Source: Solimonas sp966252075 (lineage in GTDB: Bacteria; Pseudomonadota; Gammaproteobacteria; Nevskiales; Nevskiaceae). Taken from it: a stretch of 9,558 nt of DNA. The DNA is taken from positions 1 to 9,558 of the forward strand of contig CBINNP010000136.1 of the NCBI GenBank assembly GCA_966252075.1, given 5' to 3'. A program made the position numbers and the translations under genes. The notes below the pieces were generated by a model. It searched no databases. It saw nothing but the letters and a program-made list of their open reading frames with translations, and had not been told where the DNA came from. How positions within the stretch are numbered: position 1 is the first letter of the stretch; each line of letters starts with the position of its first letter. This document shows positions 1 to 6,453 of this stretch, piece after piece.

Positions 1-79
1 TCAATGGGCCTTCGTCGCGCCTTGCCTGGCCGCAAAGCGGGTGGCATCACAGCGGCGGCCATCGCGTTAACAGACCCTA
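1..79. repeat. Left copy (partial) of dispersed inverted-repeat element
   Basis: Non-coding stretch whose positions 27-79 match, as reverse complement, the element at the other end of the window. Positions 27-46 equal the complement of 9524-9543 exactly (20 of 20), and 47-79 equal the complement of 9384-9416 with two mismatches (63 and 74). In this copy the two blocks are directly joined, whereas 107 nt separate them in the right copy. The outer end reads, on the minus strand, TAGGGTCTGTTAACGC. It stops about five bases from the LysR stop codon (84-86). Bases 1-26 show no clear match to the visible part of the right copy, and the element may continue outside the window. A short reading frame from position 4 runs across it into the LysR gene antisense and looks spurious. 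Confidence 0.8.
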
Positions 80-83
80 ACCT

Positions 84-1031
84 TCAGCCGCCACCGGCGT
101 CCGGCAGCGCGGTCTCGCCGGCCGCCAGCACCCGCTCGCACAGCTTGCCGGTCTGCTCGCGGATGATCGCCGCCAGCCGCCCGGCACCGCGGCCGGGGTA
201 GTCGCGATCGGCAAACACCAGATACAGCTCGATGAATCGCTCCGCGTCTTCCTGCATCGGCAGCGGCTGGAGCGCGCCGCTGCGCAGCTCGTCGTGGATC
301 GTGTGCTCGGCGTACCAGGCGAAGCCGAGGCCGAGCTTGGCGGCGGCGATCGAGGTGGCCTTGTTGGAGACGGTCCAGCGCTGACTGGCGCCCAGCCAGG
401 CGCCGGAGTCGCGGACGCGGCTGTGCGCGGAATCGCGCACCACCAGCTGGCGGTATGGACGCAGATCGCGATGCGTCAGCGTGCGGCCCAGCTTGTGCAG
501 CGGATGTTCGGGGTGCGCGGCAGCGACGAAGCGCACGCGCATCAACGCGTCGCCATAGAAGCCGGCGGGAATGTGGCTGGCGATGGCGAAATCGACCTTG
601 TGCTCCAGCAGTGCCTCGTCGGTGCCGCCGAGCACCGTCTCGTACAGCTGCAGCCGCGTCTCCGGATGCTCGACGGAAAACCGCTCGCAGCAGCGCAGCA
701 GCAGCCAGGTCGGGTAGACGATCTCGACGGCGATGTTGATCTCCGCCTCCCAGCCCTGCGACAGCCCTTCGGCGCCGCGCTCCAGCGCCAGCGCTTCGGA
801 CAGCAGGGTCTGCGCGCGGCGATACAGTACCTCGCCTTCGCGTGTCAGCTGCGCCCTGCGGCCGCGGATCTCGAACACCTTCAGGCCCAGCAGGCGCTCG
901 ATCTTCTGCACCGCGTAAGTCACGGTGGACTGCGTCTTGTGCAGCGCCTCGGCAGCCTGCGCGTAGCCGCCGGCCTCGATGACGGCGGTCAGCGCGCGCC
1001 ACTGGTCCAGACTGATCTTGGGGTGGGCCAT
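84..1031 (-). CDS. LysR-family transcriptional regulator (YhaJ-like)
   Basis: A 315-residue LysR-type regulator, a normal length for the family. Residues 6-65 form the winged helix-turn-helix: the SLDQWRALTAVIEAGGYAQA start, then the recognition-helix region around TQSTVTYAVQKIERLLG. The rest, from about residue 92 (GWEAEINIAVE), is the effector-binding fold of two alpha/beta lobes. The passage from GW to the VYPT motif resembles E. coli YhaJ, the LysR protein that activates yqjF (a DoxX gene) in response to nitroaromatic or quinol-type breakdown products. That likeness is from memory, not an alignment. It is divergent from azoR-doxX-pirin and very probably controls them. No Shine-Dalgarno sequence is visible before the ATG at 1031. 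The T-N11-A repeat 1033-1047 lies directly in its leader, which would allow autorepression. Effector unknown. Confidence 0.93.
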   Translation of the reverse strand: MAHPKISLDQWRALTAVIEAGGYAQAAEALHKTQSTVTYAVQKIERLLGLKVFEIRGRRAQLTREGEVLYRRAQTLLSEALALERGAEGLSQGWEAEINIAVEIVYPTWLLLRCCERFSVEHPETRLQLYETVLGGTDEALLEHKVDFAIASHIPAGFYGDALMRVRFVAAAHPEHPLHKLGRTLTHRDLRPYRQLVVRDSAHSRVRDSGAWLGASQRWTVSNKATSIAAAKLGLGFAWYAEHTIHDELRSGALQPLPMQEDAERFIELYLVFADRDYPGRGAGRLAAIIREQTGKLCERVLAAGETALPDAGGG

Positions 1032-1032
1032 T

Positions 1033-1047
1033 ATCGAATCATTCGAT
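1033..1047. promoter_or_regulatory. Probable LysR recognition site (T-N11-A inverted repeat)
   Basis: The sequence ATCGAA-TCA-TTCGAT is a perfect 6-bp inverted repeat with a 3-nt spacer and fits the LysR consensus T-N11-A (T1034 to A1046). A further half-site ATCGAA occurs at 1076-1081, with another T-N11-A register at 1077-1089. If azoR is transcribed from the AT-rich candidate -10 TTAAAT at 1093-1098, the inverted repeat is centred near -65 and the second site near -25 to -35. That is the usual recognition-site and activation-site layout of LysR regulators. No convincing -35 is seen, as expected for an activator-dependent promoter. The transcription start is inferred. Confidence 0.65.
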
Positions 1048-1144
1048 TGTTATGGCCGATAAATTGCGCTTTTTAATCGAATCCTGCAATCGTTAAATAG
1101 CCGCACTTCCTCTACACCCCGCCTCGCGCGACAGGAGAACGGCA

Positions 1145-1747
1145 ATGACCACCCTGCTACAGATCAAGACCAGCGTTTTCTCGGACAACGGCAATTCCAG
1201 CAAGCTCGCCAACGACTTCGTCGCCGAATGGCAGAAGCGCCATCCGCACGGCCGCGTCGTCGTCCGCGACATCGGCGCCCAGCCGGTGGCACACCTGTCC
1301 GCCGAACGCGTGCAGGCGTTCTTCACGCCGCCGGAGCAGCGCACGGCCGAGCAGCAGGCGCACGCCAGCGCCAGCGATGAATTGATCGAGGAGCTGAAGG
1401 CGGCCGATGTCGTCGTGCTCGGTCTGCCGCTCTACAACTTCGGCGTGCCATCGACGCTGAAGGCCTACTTCGATCATCTGGCGCGCGCCGGAGTCAGCTT
1501 CCGCTACACCGCCAACGGCCCGGAAGGCCTGCTCGGCGATCGCAAGACCTACATCTTCGCGGCGCGTGGCGGCCTGTATCACGGCACGCCGGCGGATACG
1601 CAGACGCCGTTCGTGACCACCTTCCTCAACTTCATCGGCATCCGCGACATCGAGTTCGTCTACGCCGAGGGTCTCAACCTCGGTGAGCAGCAGAAGCGCG
1701 AGTCGCTGGCACGCGCCGGGCAGGAAATCGAACGTCTGGCCGCGTAA
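1145..1747 (+). CDS. azoR: FMN-dependent NAD(P)H azoreductase / quinone reductase
   Basis: A 200-residue flavodoxin-like protein, the usual AzoR length. It reduces quinones (and azo dyes) by two electrons with NAD(P)H and FMN in the cytoplasm, avoiding semiquinone radicals. The visible family hallmarks are the N-terminal phosphate-binding loop SVFSDNGNSS (residues 10-19), the FMN-contacting PLYNFGVPSTLKAYFDHLARAG stretch (95-116), the YT.NGPEGLL segment (121-130) and RGG at 141-143. The start is set by AGGAGA at 1133-1138, six bases before the ATG. It is the first gene of an operon with doxX (37-nt gap) and pirin (43-nt gap), divergent from the LysR gene. The context supports detoxification of quinones or other electrophiles. 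The natural substrate cannot be read from sequence; paralogues of AzoR differ widely in preference. Confidence 0.93.
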   Translation: MTTLLQIKTSVFSDNGNSSKLANDFVAEWQKRHPHGRVVVRDIGAQPVAHLSAERVQAFFTPPEQRTAEQQAHASASDELIEELKAADVVVLGLPLYNFGVPSTLKAYFDHLARAGVSFRYTANGPEGLLGDRKTYIFAARGGLYHGTPADTQTPFVTTFLNFIGIRDIEFVYAEGLNLGEQQKRESLARAGQEIERLAA

Positions 1748-1784
1748 TCGCGCGGCCTTTCACCTTCACTCTGGGAGCAGGACC

Positions 1785-2177
1785 ATGGACAAGCTTTTCG
1801 ACACCCTCAAGCCGTACAGCGCGCTGGCCGGACGCGTGCTGATCGCCGCGATCTTCGTGATCGCCGGCTGGACCAAGATCGGCGGCTATGCCGGCACGCA
1901 GGCCTACATGGCGTCCGCCGGCGTGCCCGGCGCGCTGCTGCCGCTGGTGATCCTGCTCGAACTGGGCGGCGGCCTGGCGATCGTCGCCGGCCTGTTCACG
2001 CGGCCGGTGGCGTTGCTGATGGCCGGCTTCAGCATCGCCTCCGGCCTGCTGTTCCACAACACGCCGGACCAGCAGATCATGCTGATGAAGAATCTGGCAC
2101 TGGCCGGCGGCTTCCTGTTCCTGGTCGCGCACGGCGCCGGCACCCTGAGCCTGGACGCCCTACGTCGCAAGTCGTAA
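1785..2177 (+). CDS. DoxX-family inner-membrane protein
   Basis: A 130-residue, very hydrophobic protein of the DoxX family. Four membrane segments can be drawn at about residues 13-31, 48-70, 73-91 and 98-117. Family features include the FxxxGWTKIGG segment after helix 1 (24-34), the PLVILLELGGGLAIVAGLFTRP stretch (53-74) and the MKNLALAGG motif opening helix 4 (101-109). The ATG at 1785 was chosen because GGGAG lies seven bases upstream and the family's N-terminus fits; an open frame extends back to 1683 inside azoR but has no such signal. DoxX proteins are small membrane subunits often found with redox or thiol-stress enzymes, and their exact function is mostly unknown. E. coli YqjF, a target of YhaJ, belongs to the same family, which strengthens the functional link within this operon. 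Confidence 0.9.
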   Translation: MDKLFDTLKPYSALAGRVLIAAIFVIAGWTKIGGYAGTQAYMASAGVPGALLPLVILLELGGGLAIVAGLFTRPVALLMAGFSIASGLLFHNTPDQQIMLMKNLALAGGFLFLVAHGAGTLSLDALRRKS

Positions 2178-2220
2178 GCGGCCCCGGATTTACCAGATCA
2201 ACTCTCACGGAGATCAAGCC

Positions 2221-3084
2221 ATGAGCAACATCCGCGCCCTGCGTCACGTGATCCCGTCGATCCCGACCAGCGACGGCGCCGGCGTGCAACTGCGCCGCAG
2301 CATCGGCAGCCGCCGCGGGCTCTACATCGATCCGTTCCTGATGCTCGACGAGTTCTACTCGGACAATCCGGATGATTACCTCGCCGGCTTTCCTGCGCAC
2401 CCGCATCGCGGCTTCGAGACGGTGACCTACATGCTCGACGGCCACATGCAGCACCGCGACCACCTCGGCACTACCGGCGATCTGGCGCCCGGCAGCGTGC
2501 AGTGGATGACCGCGGCGCGCGGCATCATCCACTCCGAGATGCCGCAGCAGAGCGCCGGCCGCATGCGCGGCTTCCAGCTGTGGATCAACCTGCCGGCGAG
2601 CCAGAAGATGAAGCCGGCGAGCTACCGCGACATTGCGCCGGAGCAGGTGCCGCGCGTAACGCTGGCTGCGGGCGGCAGCGTGCGCGTCATCGCCGGCACG
2701 CTGGAGCAGGATGGCCAGCGCGTCGACGGCCCGATCAGCCCGGCCGCAGCGCCGTTGTCGACCGCGCCGCTGTACTTCGACGTCGAGCTGCCGGCCGGCG
2801 CCCGCTTCACGCAGGCGCTGCCGGATGCGCGCAATGCCTTCGCCTACGTCTACGAGGGCGAGGCAACGATCGCCGGCCAGATGCTGCCGCACCGCGCCGC
2901 GGGCGTGCTCGACGCCGGCGACACCGTGCAGATCGACGCCGGCCCGCAGGGCGTGCGCTTGCTGCTGCTGGCGGCGACGCCGCTGCACGAGCCGGTCGTG
3001 CAGTACGGACCTTTCGTGATGAACACGCGCGAGGAGATCGAGCAGGCGATCGCCGATTACCAGAGCGGCCGGCTGGCCGCCTGA
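2221..3084 (+). CDS. Pirin family cupin protein (quercetinase-like)
   Basis: A 287-residue bicupin pirin. The N-terminal cupin carries the full metal-binding signature: PAHPHRGFETVTYML (58-72) gives ligands H60 and H62, and the motif QWMTAARGIIHSEMP (94-108) gives H104 and E106. The C-terminal pirin domain follows from about residue 160, including a second cupin fold with YVYEGEA near 209. Bacterial pirins such as YhhW oxidise quercetin, and others respond to redox state, so an iron-dependent dioxygenase acting on polyphenols or a redox-sensing role are both possible. CGGAGA seven bases before the ATG supports the start. It is the last gene of the azoR operon. Its TGA is followed, after one base, by the stop codon of the convergent hydrolase gene, so no separate terminator fits between them. 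Confidence 0.93.
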   Translation: MSNIRALRHVIPSIPTSDGAGVQLRRSIGSRRGLYIDPFLMLDEFYSDNPDDYLAGFPAHPHRGFETVTYMLDGHMQHRDHLGTTGDLAPGSVQWMTAARGIIHSEMPQQSAGRMRGFQLWINLPASQKMKPASYRDIAPEQVPRVTLAAGGSVRVIAGTLEQDGQRVDGPISPAAAPLSTAPLYFDVELPAGARFTQALPDARNAFAYVYEGEATIAGQMLPHRAAGVLDAGDTVQIDAGPQGVRLLLLAATPLHEPVVQYGPFVMNTREEIEQAIADYQSGRLAA

Positions 3085-3085
3085 A

Positions 3086-3910
3086 TCAGCGCCCGCAGGG
3101 CAGCCGCAGGATCGCGTCGAGCACGACCTGCGGCTGCTTCCACAACACGAAGTGGTCGGCGTCCGGCAGGCGCTCGATCTGCAGCCAGGCCGACGGCGCG
3201 CGCGCCTGCAGGTAGTCGGCGGTACGCGGATCGACCAGGCTGTCGCGACCGCCCTGGATCGCGATCATCGGCACGCGCAGCCGCGGCCAGGCGGTGTCCA
3301 GCACGCGCAGTTGCTGTTGCAGCACCATGATCTCGTCGTTGGACCACAGCAGCGGCGCCGGCACCAGCCAGCGGCCGAGCCAGGTGGTACCGAAGCGGTT
3401 GTACCAGCGCGGTGCTTCCAGTTCCGGAGCAACCGAGCCGGCCACCATCACGACGCCACAGACCTTCTCCGGATGCTCGATCGCCATCCACGCCACCAGC
3501 GGCCCGCCGAGCGAATGCCCGACCAATATGGCGCGCTGGCCGTCCGGGATCAGCGCCGCCAGCAGCTCGGCCTGCGCGTGCAGATCGGCGACGACCTGGC
3601 CGGGACCCGACTCGCCATAGCCCGGCCGATCCACCGCCCATAGCGGCCCGTACGCCGCCAGCGCCGGCGCATCGAGATACCGCGCCCAGTTCTCCCAGAC
3701 GCCGGGCGAGCCGTGCACGAAGAGGATCGGCCGCAGGCCGTCGCGCTGCATCTCGGCCAGCCGCAGCCGGCGATCGCCGGCCTCCTGGACGATCAGCCGG
3801 GGTCGCGGCGGCTGCGGATAGAGCTCCTCCAGCGAGCCCTGCGGGAACGGCGCCGCGCAGGCTTGCAGAAGCGCGAGCAAAAGCAGCGCGGCACGCCGGG
3901 CCTTCATCAT
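3086..3910 (-). CDS. Alpha/beta hydrolase, probable lipoprotein
   Basis: A 274-residue alpha/beta-hydrolase. The oxyanion-loop motif HGSPG is at 66-70, the nucleophile elbow GHSLGG at 131-136 (Ser133), the probable acid is Asp223 in GGRDSLVDP, and the histidine is His253 in DADHF; together they form a complete catalytic triad. The open frame extends to 3967, but the start at 3910 (or the next codon, 3907) is preferred: it yields a short basic N-terminus, a leucine run and LLQAC at 14-18, a plausible lipobox with Cys18. The longer start would bury this signal behind about 19 residues. The protein is thus likely exported and lipid-anchored, with the catalytic domain in the periplasm or at the outer membrane. 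Substrate is unknown (an ester or epoxide hydrolase is typical). It is divergent from the acyl-CoA dehydrogenase gene; no functional tie to it is evident. Confidence 0.88.
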   Translation of the reverse strand: MMKARRAALLLLALLQACAAPFPQGSLEELYPQPPRPRLIVQEAGDRRLRLAEMQRDGLRPILFVHGSPGVWENWARYLDAPALAAYGPLWAVDRPGYGESGPGQVVADLHAQAELLAALIPDGQRAILVGHSLGGPLVAWMAIEHPEKVCGVVMVAGSVAPELEAPRWYNRFGTTWLGRWLVPAPLLWSNDEIMVLQQQLRVLDTAWPRLRVPMIAIQGGRDSLVDPRTADYLQARAPSAWLQIERLPDADHFVLWKQPQVVLDAILRLPCGR

Positions 3911-3971
3911 CCCTGCACTCGCCGTACGGACACTGCCCGACTGCGGCACGGCAGCTGCGAGCCGCAAAAAA

Positions 3972-3987
3972 CATACGCTAGAGTATG
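3972..3987. promoter_or_regulatory. Short inverted repeat in divergent spacer, possible operator
   Basis: CATAC-N6-GTATG lies in the 143-bp spacer between the divergent hydrolase and acyl-CoA dehydrogenase genes, next to an A6 run (3966-3971), in a locally AT-rich patch within a GC-rich sequence. It could be the operator of a dimeric repressor or overlap a promoter (TAGAGT at 3979-3984 is a possible -10). Only five base pairs per arm are present, so chance is a real alternative. Confidence 0.3.
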
Positions 3988-4053
3988 GACGCTCACATTC
4001 AGGCGCGCCGCTGGCGCACTTCTCCGTCTTTTGGCAGTTTTCTGGAGGTTTCC

Positions 4054-5850
4054 ATGCCGAGTTATACCCCGCCGCTGCGCGATATCCAGTTCGTCCTGCA
4101 CGAGCTGCTGCAGGTCGAAGCCGCGTTCCGCGAACTGCCGCCGCACGCCGATCTCGACCGCGAGACCATCGATTCGATCGCCGAAGAAGCCGGCAAGTTC
4201 GCCGCCGGCGTGCTGGCGCCGCTGAACGCGTCCGGCGACGCCGAAGGCTGCACCTATGTCGGTGACGGCGTGGTGAAGGCCCCCGCGGGCTTCCGCGAAG
4301 CCTACCAGCAGTATTGCGAGCAGGGCTGGCCGGCGCTGTCCTGCGATCCGGACTTCGGCGGCCAGGGTCTGCCGGAGCTGATCAACAACGTGCTGTACGA
4401 GATGCTCAACTCGGCCAACCAGGCCTGGACCATGTACCCGGGCCTGACGCACGGCGCCTACGCCGCGCTCTCGGCCGTCGGCTCGGCCGAACTCAAGCGC
4501 GTCTACCTGCCGAAGATCGTCTCGGGCGAATGGACCGGCACCATGTGCCTGACCGAGCCGCATTGCGGCACCGACCTGGGCATGCTGCGCAGCAAGGCCG
4601 AGCCGCGCGGCGACGGCAGCTACGCGATCAGCGGCACCAAGATCTTCATCTCGTCCGGCGAGCACGACCTGTCCGCCAACATCTGTCACCTGGTGCTGGC
4701 GCGGCTGCCGGATGCACCGGCCGGCACCAAGGGCATCTCGCTGTTCCTGGTGCCCAAGTTCATTCCGGATGCGCAGGGGGCGCCCGGCGCGCGCAACGCC
4801 ATCAAGTGCGGCTCGATCGAGCACAAGATGGGCATCCACGGCAACGCCACCTGCGTGATGAACCTCGACGGCGCGCAGGGCTGGCTGGTCGGCGAAGAGA
4901 ACAAGGGCATGGCGGCGATGTTCATCATGATGAACGGCGCGCGCCTGGGCGTCGGCATGCAGTCGCTGGGCCTGGGCGAGGTGGCGTACCAGAACTCGCT
5001 GGCCTACGCGAAGGACCGCCTGCAGTCGCGCTCGCTGACCGGCCCCAAGCGCAAGGACAAGCCGGCGGACCCGATCATCGTCCACCCCGACGTGCGCCGC
5101 ATGCTGCTGACGCAGAAGGCCTACACCGAAGGCGCGCGCGCGCTGTGCTACTGGGTCGGCCTGATGATCGACCAGCAGCACAAGCATCCGGACGCTGCGG
5201 TGCAGGAACACGCCGCCGAGCTGGTCGAGCTGCTGACGCCGATCGTCAAGGCCTTCATCACCGACAACACCTTCGAGTCCACCAACCACGCGATGCAGGT
5301 GTTCGGCGGCCACGGCTTCATCAGGGAATGGGGCATGGAGCAGTTCGTCCGCGATGCCCGCATCAACCTGATCTACGAAGGCACCAACACCATCCAGTCG
5401 CTCGACCTGATCGGCCGCAAGGTGCTGGCCGACGGCGGTGCGCGGCTCAAGCGCTTCGGCGCGGTGGTGCAGGCGTTTGCAGAAAGCCAGCAGGCGCGGC
5501 CGGAGATGGCGGAGTTCCTCAAGCCGCTGGGCGAGGTCGGCAAGCTGGTCGTCGAGCTGACCGCCGAGATCGGCAAGCGTGCGCAGGCCAATCCGGACGA
5601 GATGGGCGCGGCGGCCGTGCCGTACCTGCGCGTCGTCGGCCATCTGGTCTACGGCTACCTGTGGTCGCGGATGGCGGCGCTGGCGCTCGACCGGCTCGCC
5701 GCCGATGGCGAGGGCGCCGACTTCTACACCGCCAAGCTGGCCACCGCGCGCTTCTACTTCGCCAAGCTGCTGCCGGAGGCCTTCCACCAGCGCCGGCTGG
5801 CATTGAACGGCAGCCAAACCCTGATGGCGCTGGACGAAGCGCTTTTCTGA
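4054..5850 (+). CDS. Acyl-CoA dehydrogenase, long DmdC/FadE-like type
   Basis: A 598-residue FAD-dependent acyl-CoA dehydrogenase that oxidises an acyl-CoA to the trans-2-enoyl-CoA and passes electrons to ETF. The domains in order are an N-terminal helical domain with an extra N-cap (MPSYTPPLRD..FVLHE), a middle beta domain with the FAD signature CLTEPHCGTD (165-174), a C-terminal helical domain with FGGHGFIREWG (417-427) and catalytic Glu442 in IYEGTN (440-445), and an additional C-terminal helical region (about 465-598) typical of the roughly 600-residue subgroup. That subgroup is often labelled 3-methylmercaptopropionyl-CoA dehydrogenase (DmdC), but many members act in fatty-acid beta-oxidation; the substrate cannot be decided here. 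The start at 4054 has TGGAGG five bases upstream and matches the family N-terminus; an upstream ATG at 3985 in frame lacks both. It is monocistronic, with no beta-oxidation partners in the window. Confidence 0.93.
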   Translation: MPSYTPPLRDIQFVLHELLQVEAAFRELPPHADLDRETIDSIAEEAGKFAAGVLAPLNASGDAEGCTYVGDGVVKAPAGFREAYQQYCEQGWPALSCDPDFGGQGLPELINNVLYEMLNSANQAWTMYPGLTHGAYAALSAVGSAELKRVYLPKIVSGEWTGTMCLTEPHCGTDLGMLRSKAEPRGDGSYAISGTKIFISSGEHDLSANICHLVLARLPDAPAGTKGISLFLVPKFIPDAQGAPGARNAIKCGSIEHKMGIHGNATCVMNLDGAQGWLVGEENKGMAAMFIMMNGARLGVGMQSLGLGEVAYQNSLAYAKDRLQSRSLTGPKRKDKPADPIIVHPDVRRMLLTQKAYTEGARALCYWVGLMIDQQHKHPDAAVQEHAAELVELLTPIVKAFITDNTFESTNHAMQVFGGHGFIREWGMEQFVRDARINLIYEGTNTIQSLDLIGRKVLADGGARLKRFGAVVQAFAESQQARPEMAEFLKPLGEVGKLVVELTAEIGKRAQANPDEMGAAAVPYLRVVGHLVYGYLWSRMAALALDRLAADGEGADFYTAKLATARFYFAKLLPEAFHQRRLALNGSQTLMALDEALF

Positions 5851-5879
5851 GGCCGCCGCGGATATCGGCGGCGCAGACG

Positions 5880-5906
5880 AGAAGGCCGGGCATCGCCCGG
5901 CCTTCT
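5880..5906 (+). terminator. Strong hairpin terminator after acyl-CoA dehydrogenase
   Basis: GAAGGCCGGGC, loop ATC, GCCCGGCCTTC: an 11-bp perfect stem (5881-5891 with 5895-5905), extended to 12 by A5880-T5906, 29 bases after the stop codon. The tail TTGCT is only modestly T-rich. It lies between convergent genes and may also serve the DUF3429 gene on the other strand. Confidence 0.8.
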
Positions 5907-5922
5907 TGCTACAGGCGGCGCC

Positions 5923-6357
5923 TCAGACGTGCAGAGCGATGCGCCAGCTGATCGCGATGAACACGCCCACCGTCAGCGTGATGCGCAGGCTCAGGTAGCT
6001 GCTCATCGGGTCCAGCGTGCGTTCGCGCCAGATCTCGGCGAGCGCCAGCAGCAGGAACACGCCGGCCAGCGCCCATAGCGCCGACGAGAACGGCAACAGC
6101 ATCGCCAGCCAGGCCAGCGCGACCAGCACCGCCGACAGCAGGATGCCGAACAGACCCGCCGGATTTTCCGCGACCACCAGCGCCAGACCCCAGAAGCTGC
6201 CGGCCATGAAGGCGGCGATCATCGCGCCCCACAGCAGCCAGGCCTGATCGAGCGCCGGCGGCGCGGTCTGCGGCCAGAATGTCAGCCACACAGGACCTGC
6301 GAAGAACGGCAGCAGGCCCGCGTATCCCAGCACGAACAGCAGGCGCGGAAGCTTCAT
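5923..6357 (-). CDS. DUF3429 family membrane protein
   Basis: A 144-residue integral membrane protein with about five hydrophobic segments (7-27, 38-60, 67-90, 92-110, 122-141). The motif AFMAGSFWGLAL (49-60) and the overall layout match DUF3429, a family of unknown function common in proteobacteria. The start ATG at 6357 begins MKLPRLLFVLGYAG, a typical family N-terminus, but no convincing ribosome binding site precedes it. It is last in the minus-strand block and is separated from the ferritin-like gene by a long hairpin, so it probably has its own promoter in the short 6358-6397 interval or depends on read-through. No function can be assigned. Confidence 0.85.
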   Translation of the reverse strand: MKLPRLLFVLGYAGLLPFFAGPVWLTFWPQTAPPALDQAWLLWGAMIAAFMAGSFWGLALVVAENPAGLFGILLSAVLVALAWLAMLLPFSSALWALAGVFLLLALAEIWRERTLDPMSSYLSLRITLTVGVFIAISWRIALHV

Positions 6358-6397
6358 GGCGGTCCGGATCAGGGCAATGCGGACAGCCTAAACGAAC

Positions 6398-6433
6398 GCA
6401 GCCCCGCGCGGCAGTCAGGCCGTGCGGGGCTGC
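6398..6433 (-). terminator. Long hairpin after the ferritin-like gene, probable terminator
   Basis: GCAGCCCCGCGCGGC (6398-6412) pairs with 6419-6433 across a 6-nt loop, giving 15 pairs with one G-T wobble. On the minus strand it begins 20 bases after the ferritin-like stop codon and is followed by GTTCGTTTAGG, a moderately T-rich tail. The position suits termination or 3' end protection of that mRNA. Confidence 0.7.
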
Positions 6434-6453
6434 GCTATTCCTGATCCGCTGCT

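Noticed and set aside
4..201. Small plus-strand frame across the left repeat into the LysR gene
   Set aside because: It spans a non-coding repeat and the antisense of a real gene, has no ribosome binding site in view, and its product is low-complexity.
294..1076. A 260-codon plus-strand frame opposite the LysR gene
   Set aside because: Antisense shadow without recognisable domains. The LysR helix-turn-helix and effector domain on the other strand are clear.
2077..2988. A 303-codon minus-strand frame opposite pirin
   Set aside because: Antisense shadow rich in Arg, Ala and His. The plus-strand pirin has intact cupin metal ligands and a ribosome binding site.
3907..5817. A 636-codon open frame on the minus strand
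   Set aside because: It is the antisense shadow of the acyl-CoA dehydrogenase. Its product is a low-complexity mix rich in Arg, Ala, Val, Gln and His with no family motif, while the plus strand shows a complete, motif-bearing enzyme. Long antisense frames are expected in GC-rich genes.
4314..5951. A 545-codon plus-strand frame inside the acyl-CoA dehydrogenase
   Set aside because: Frame-shifted shadow with Arg/Ala/Gly-rich composition. The overlapping frame carries all the catalytic motifs without interruption, so there is no sign of a frameshift or a fused second gene.
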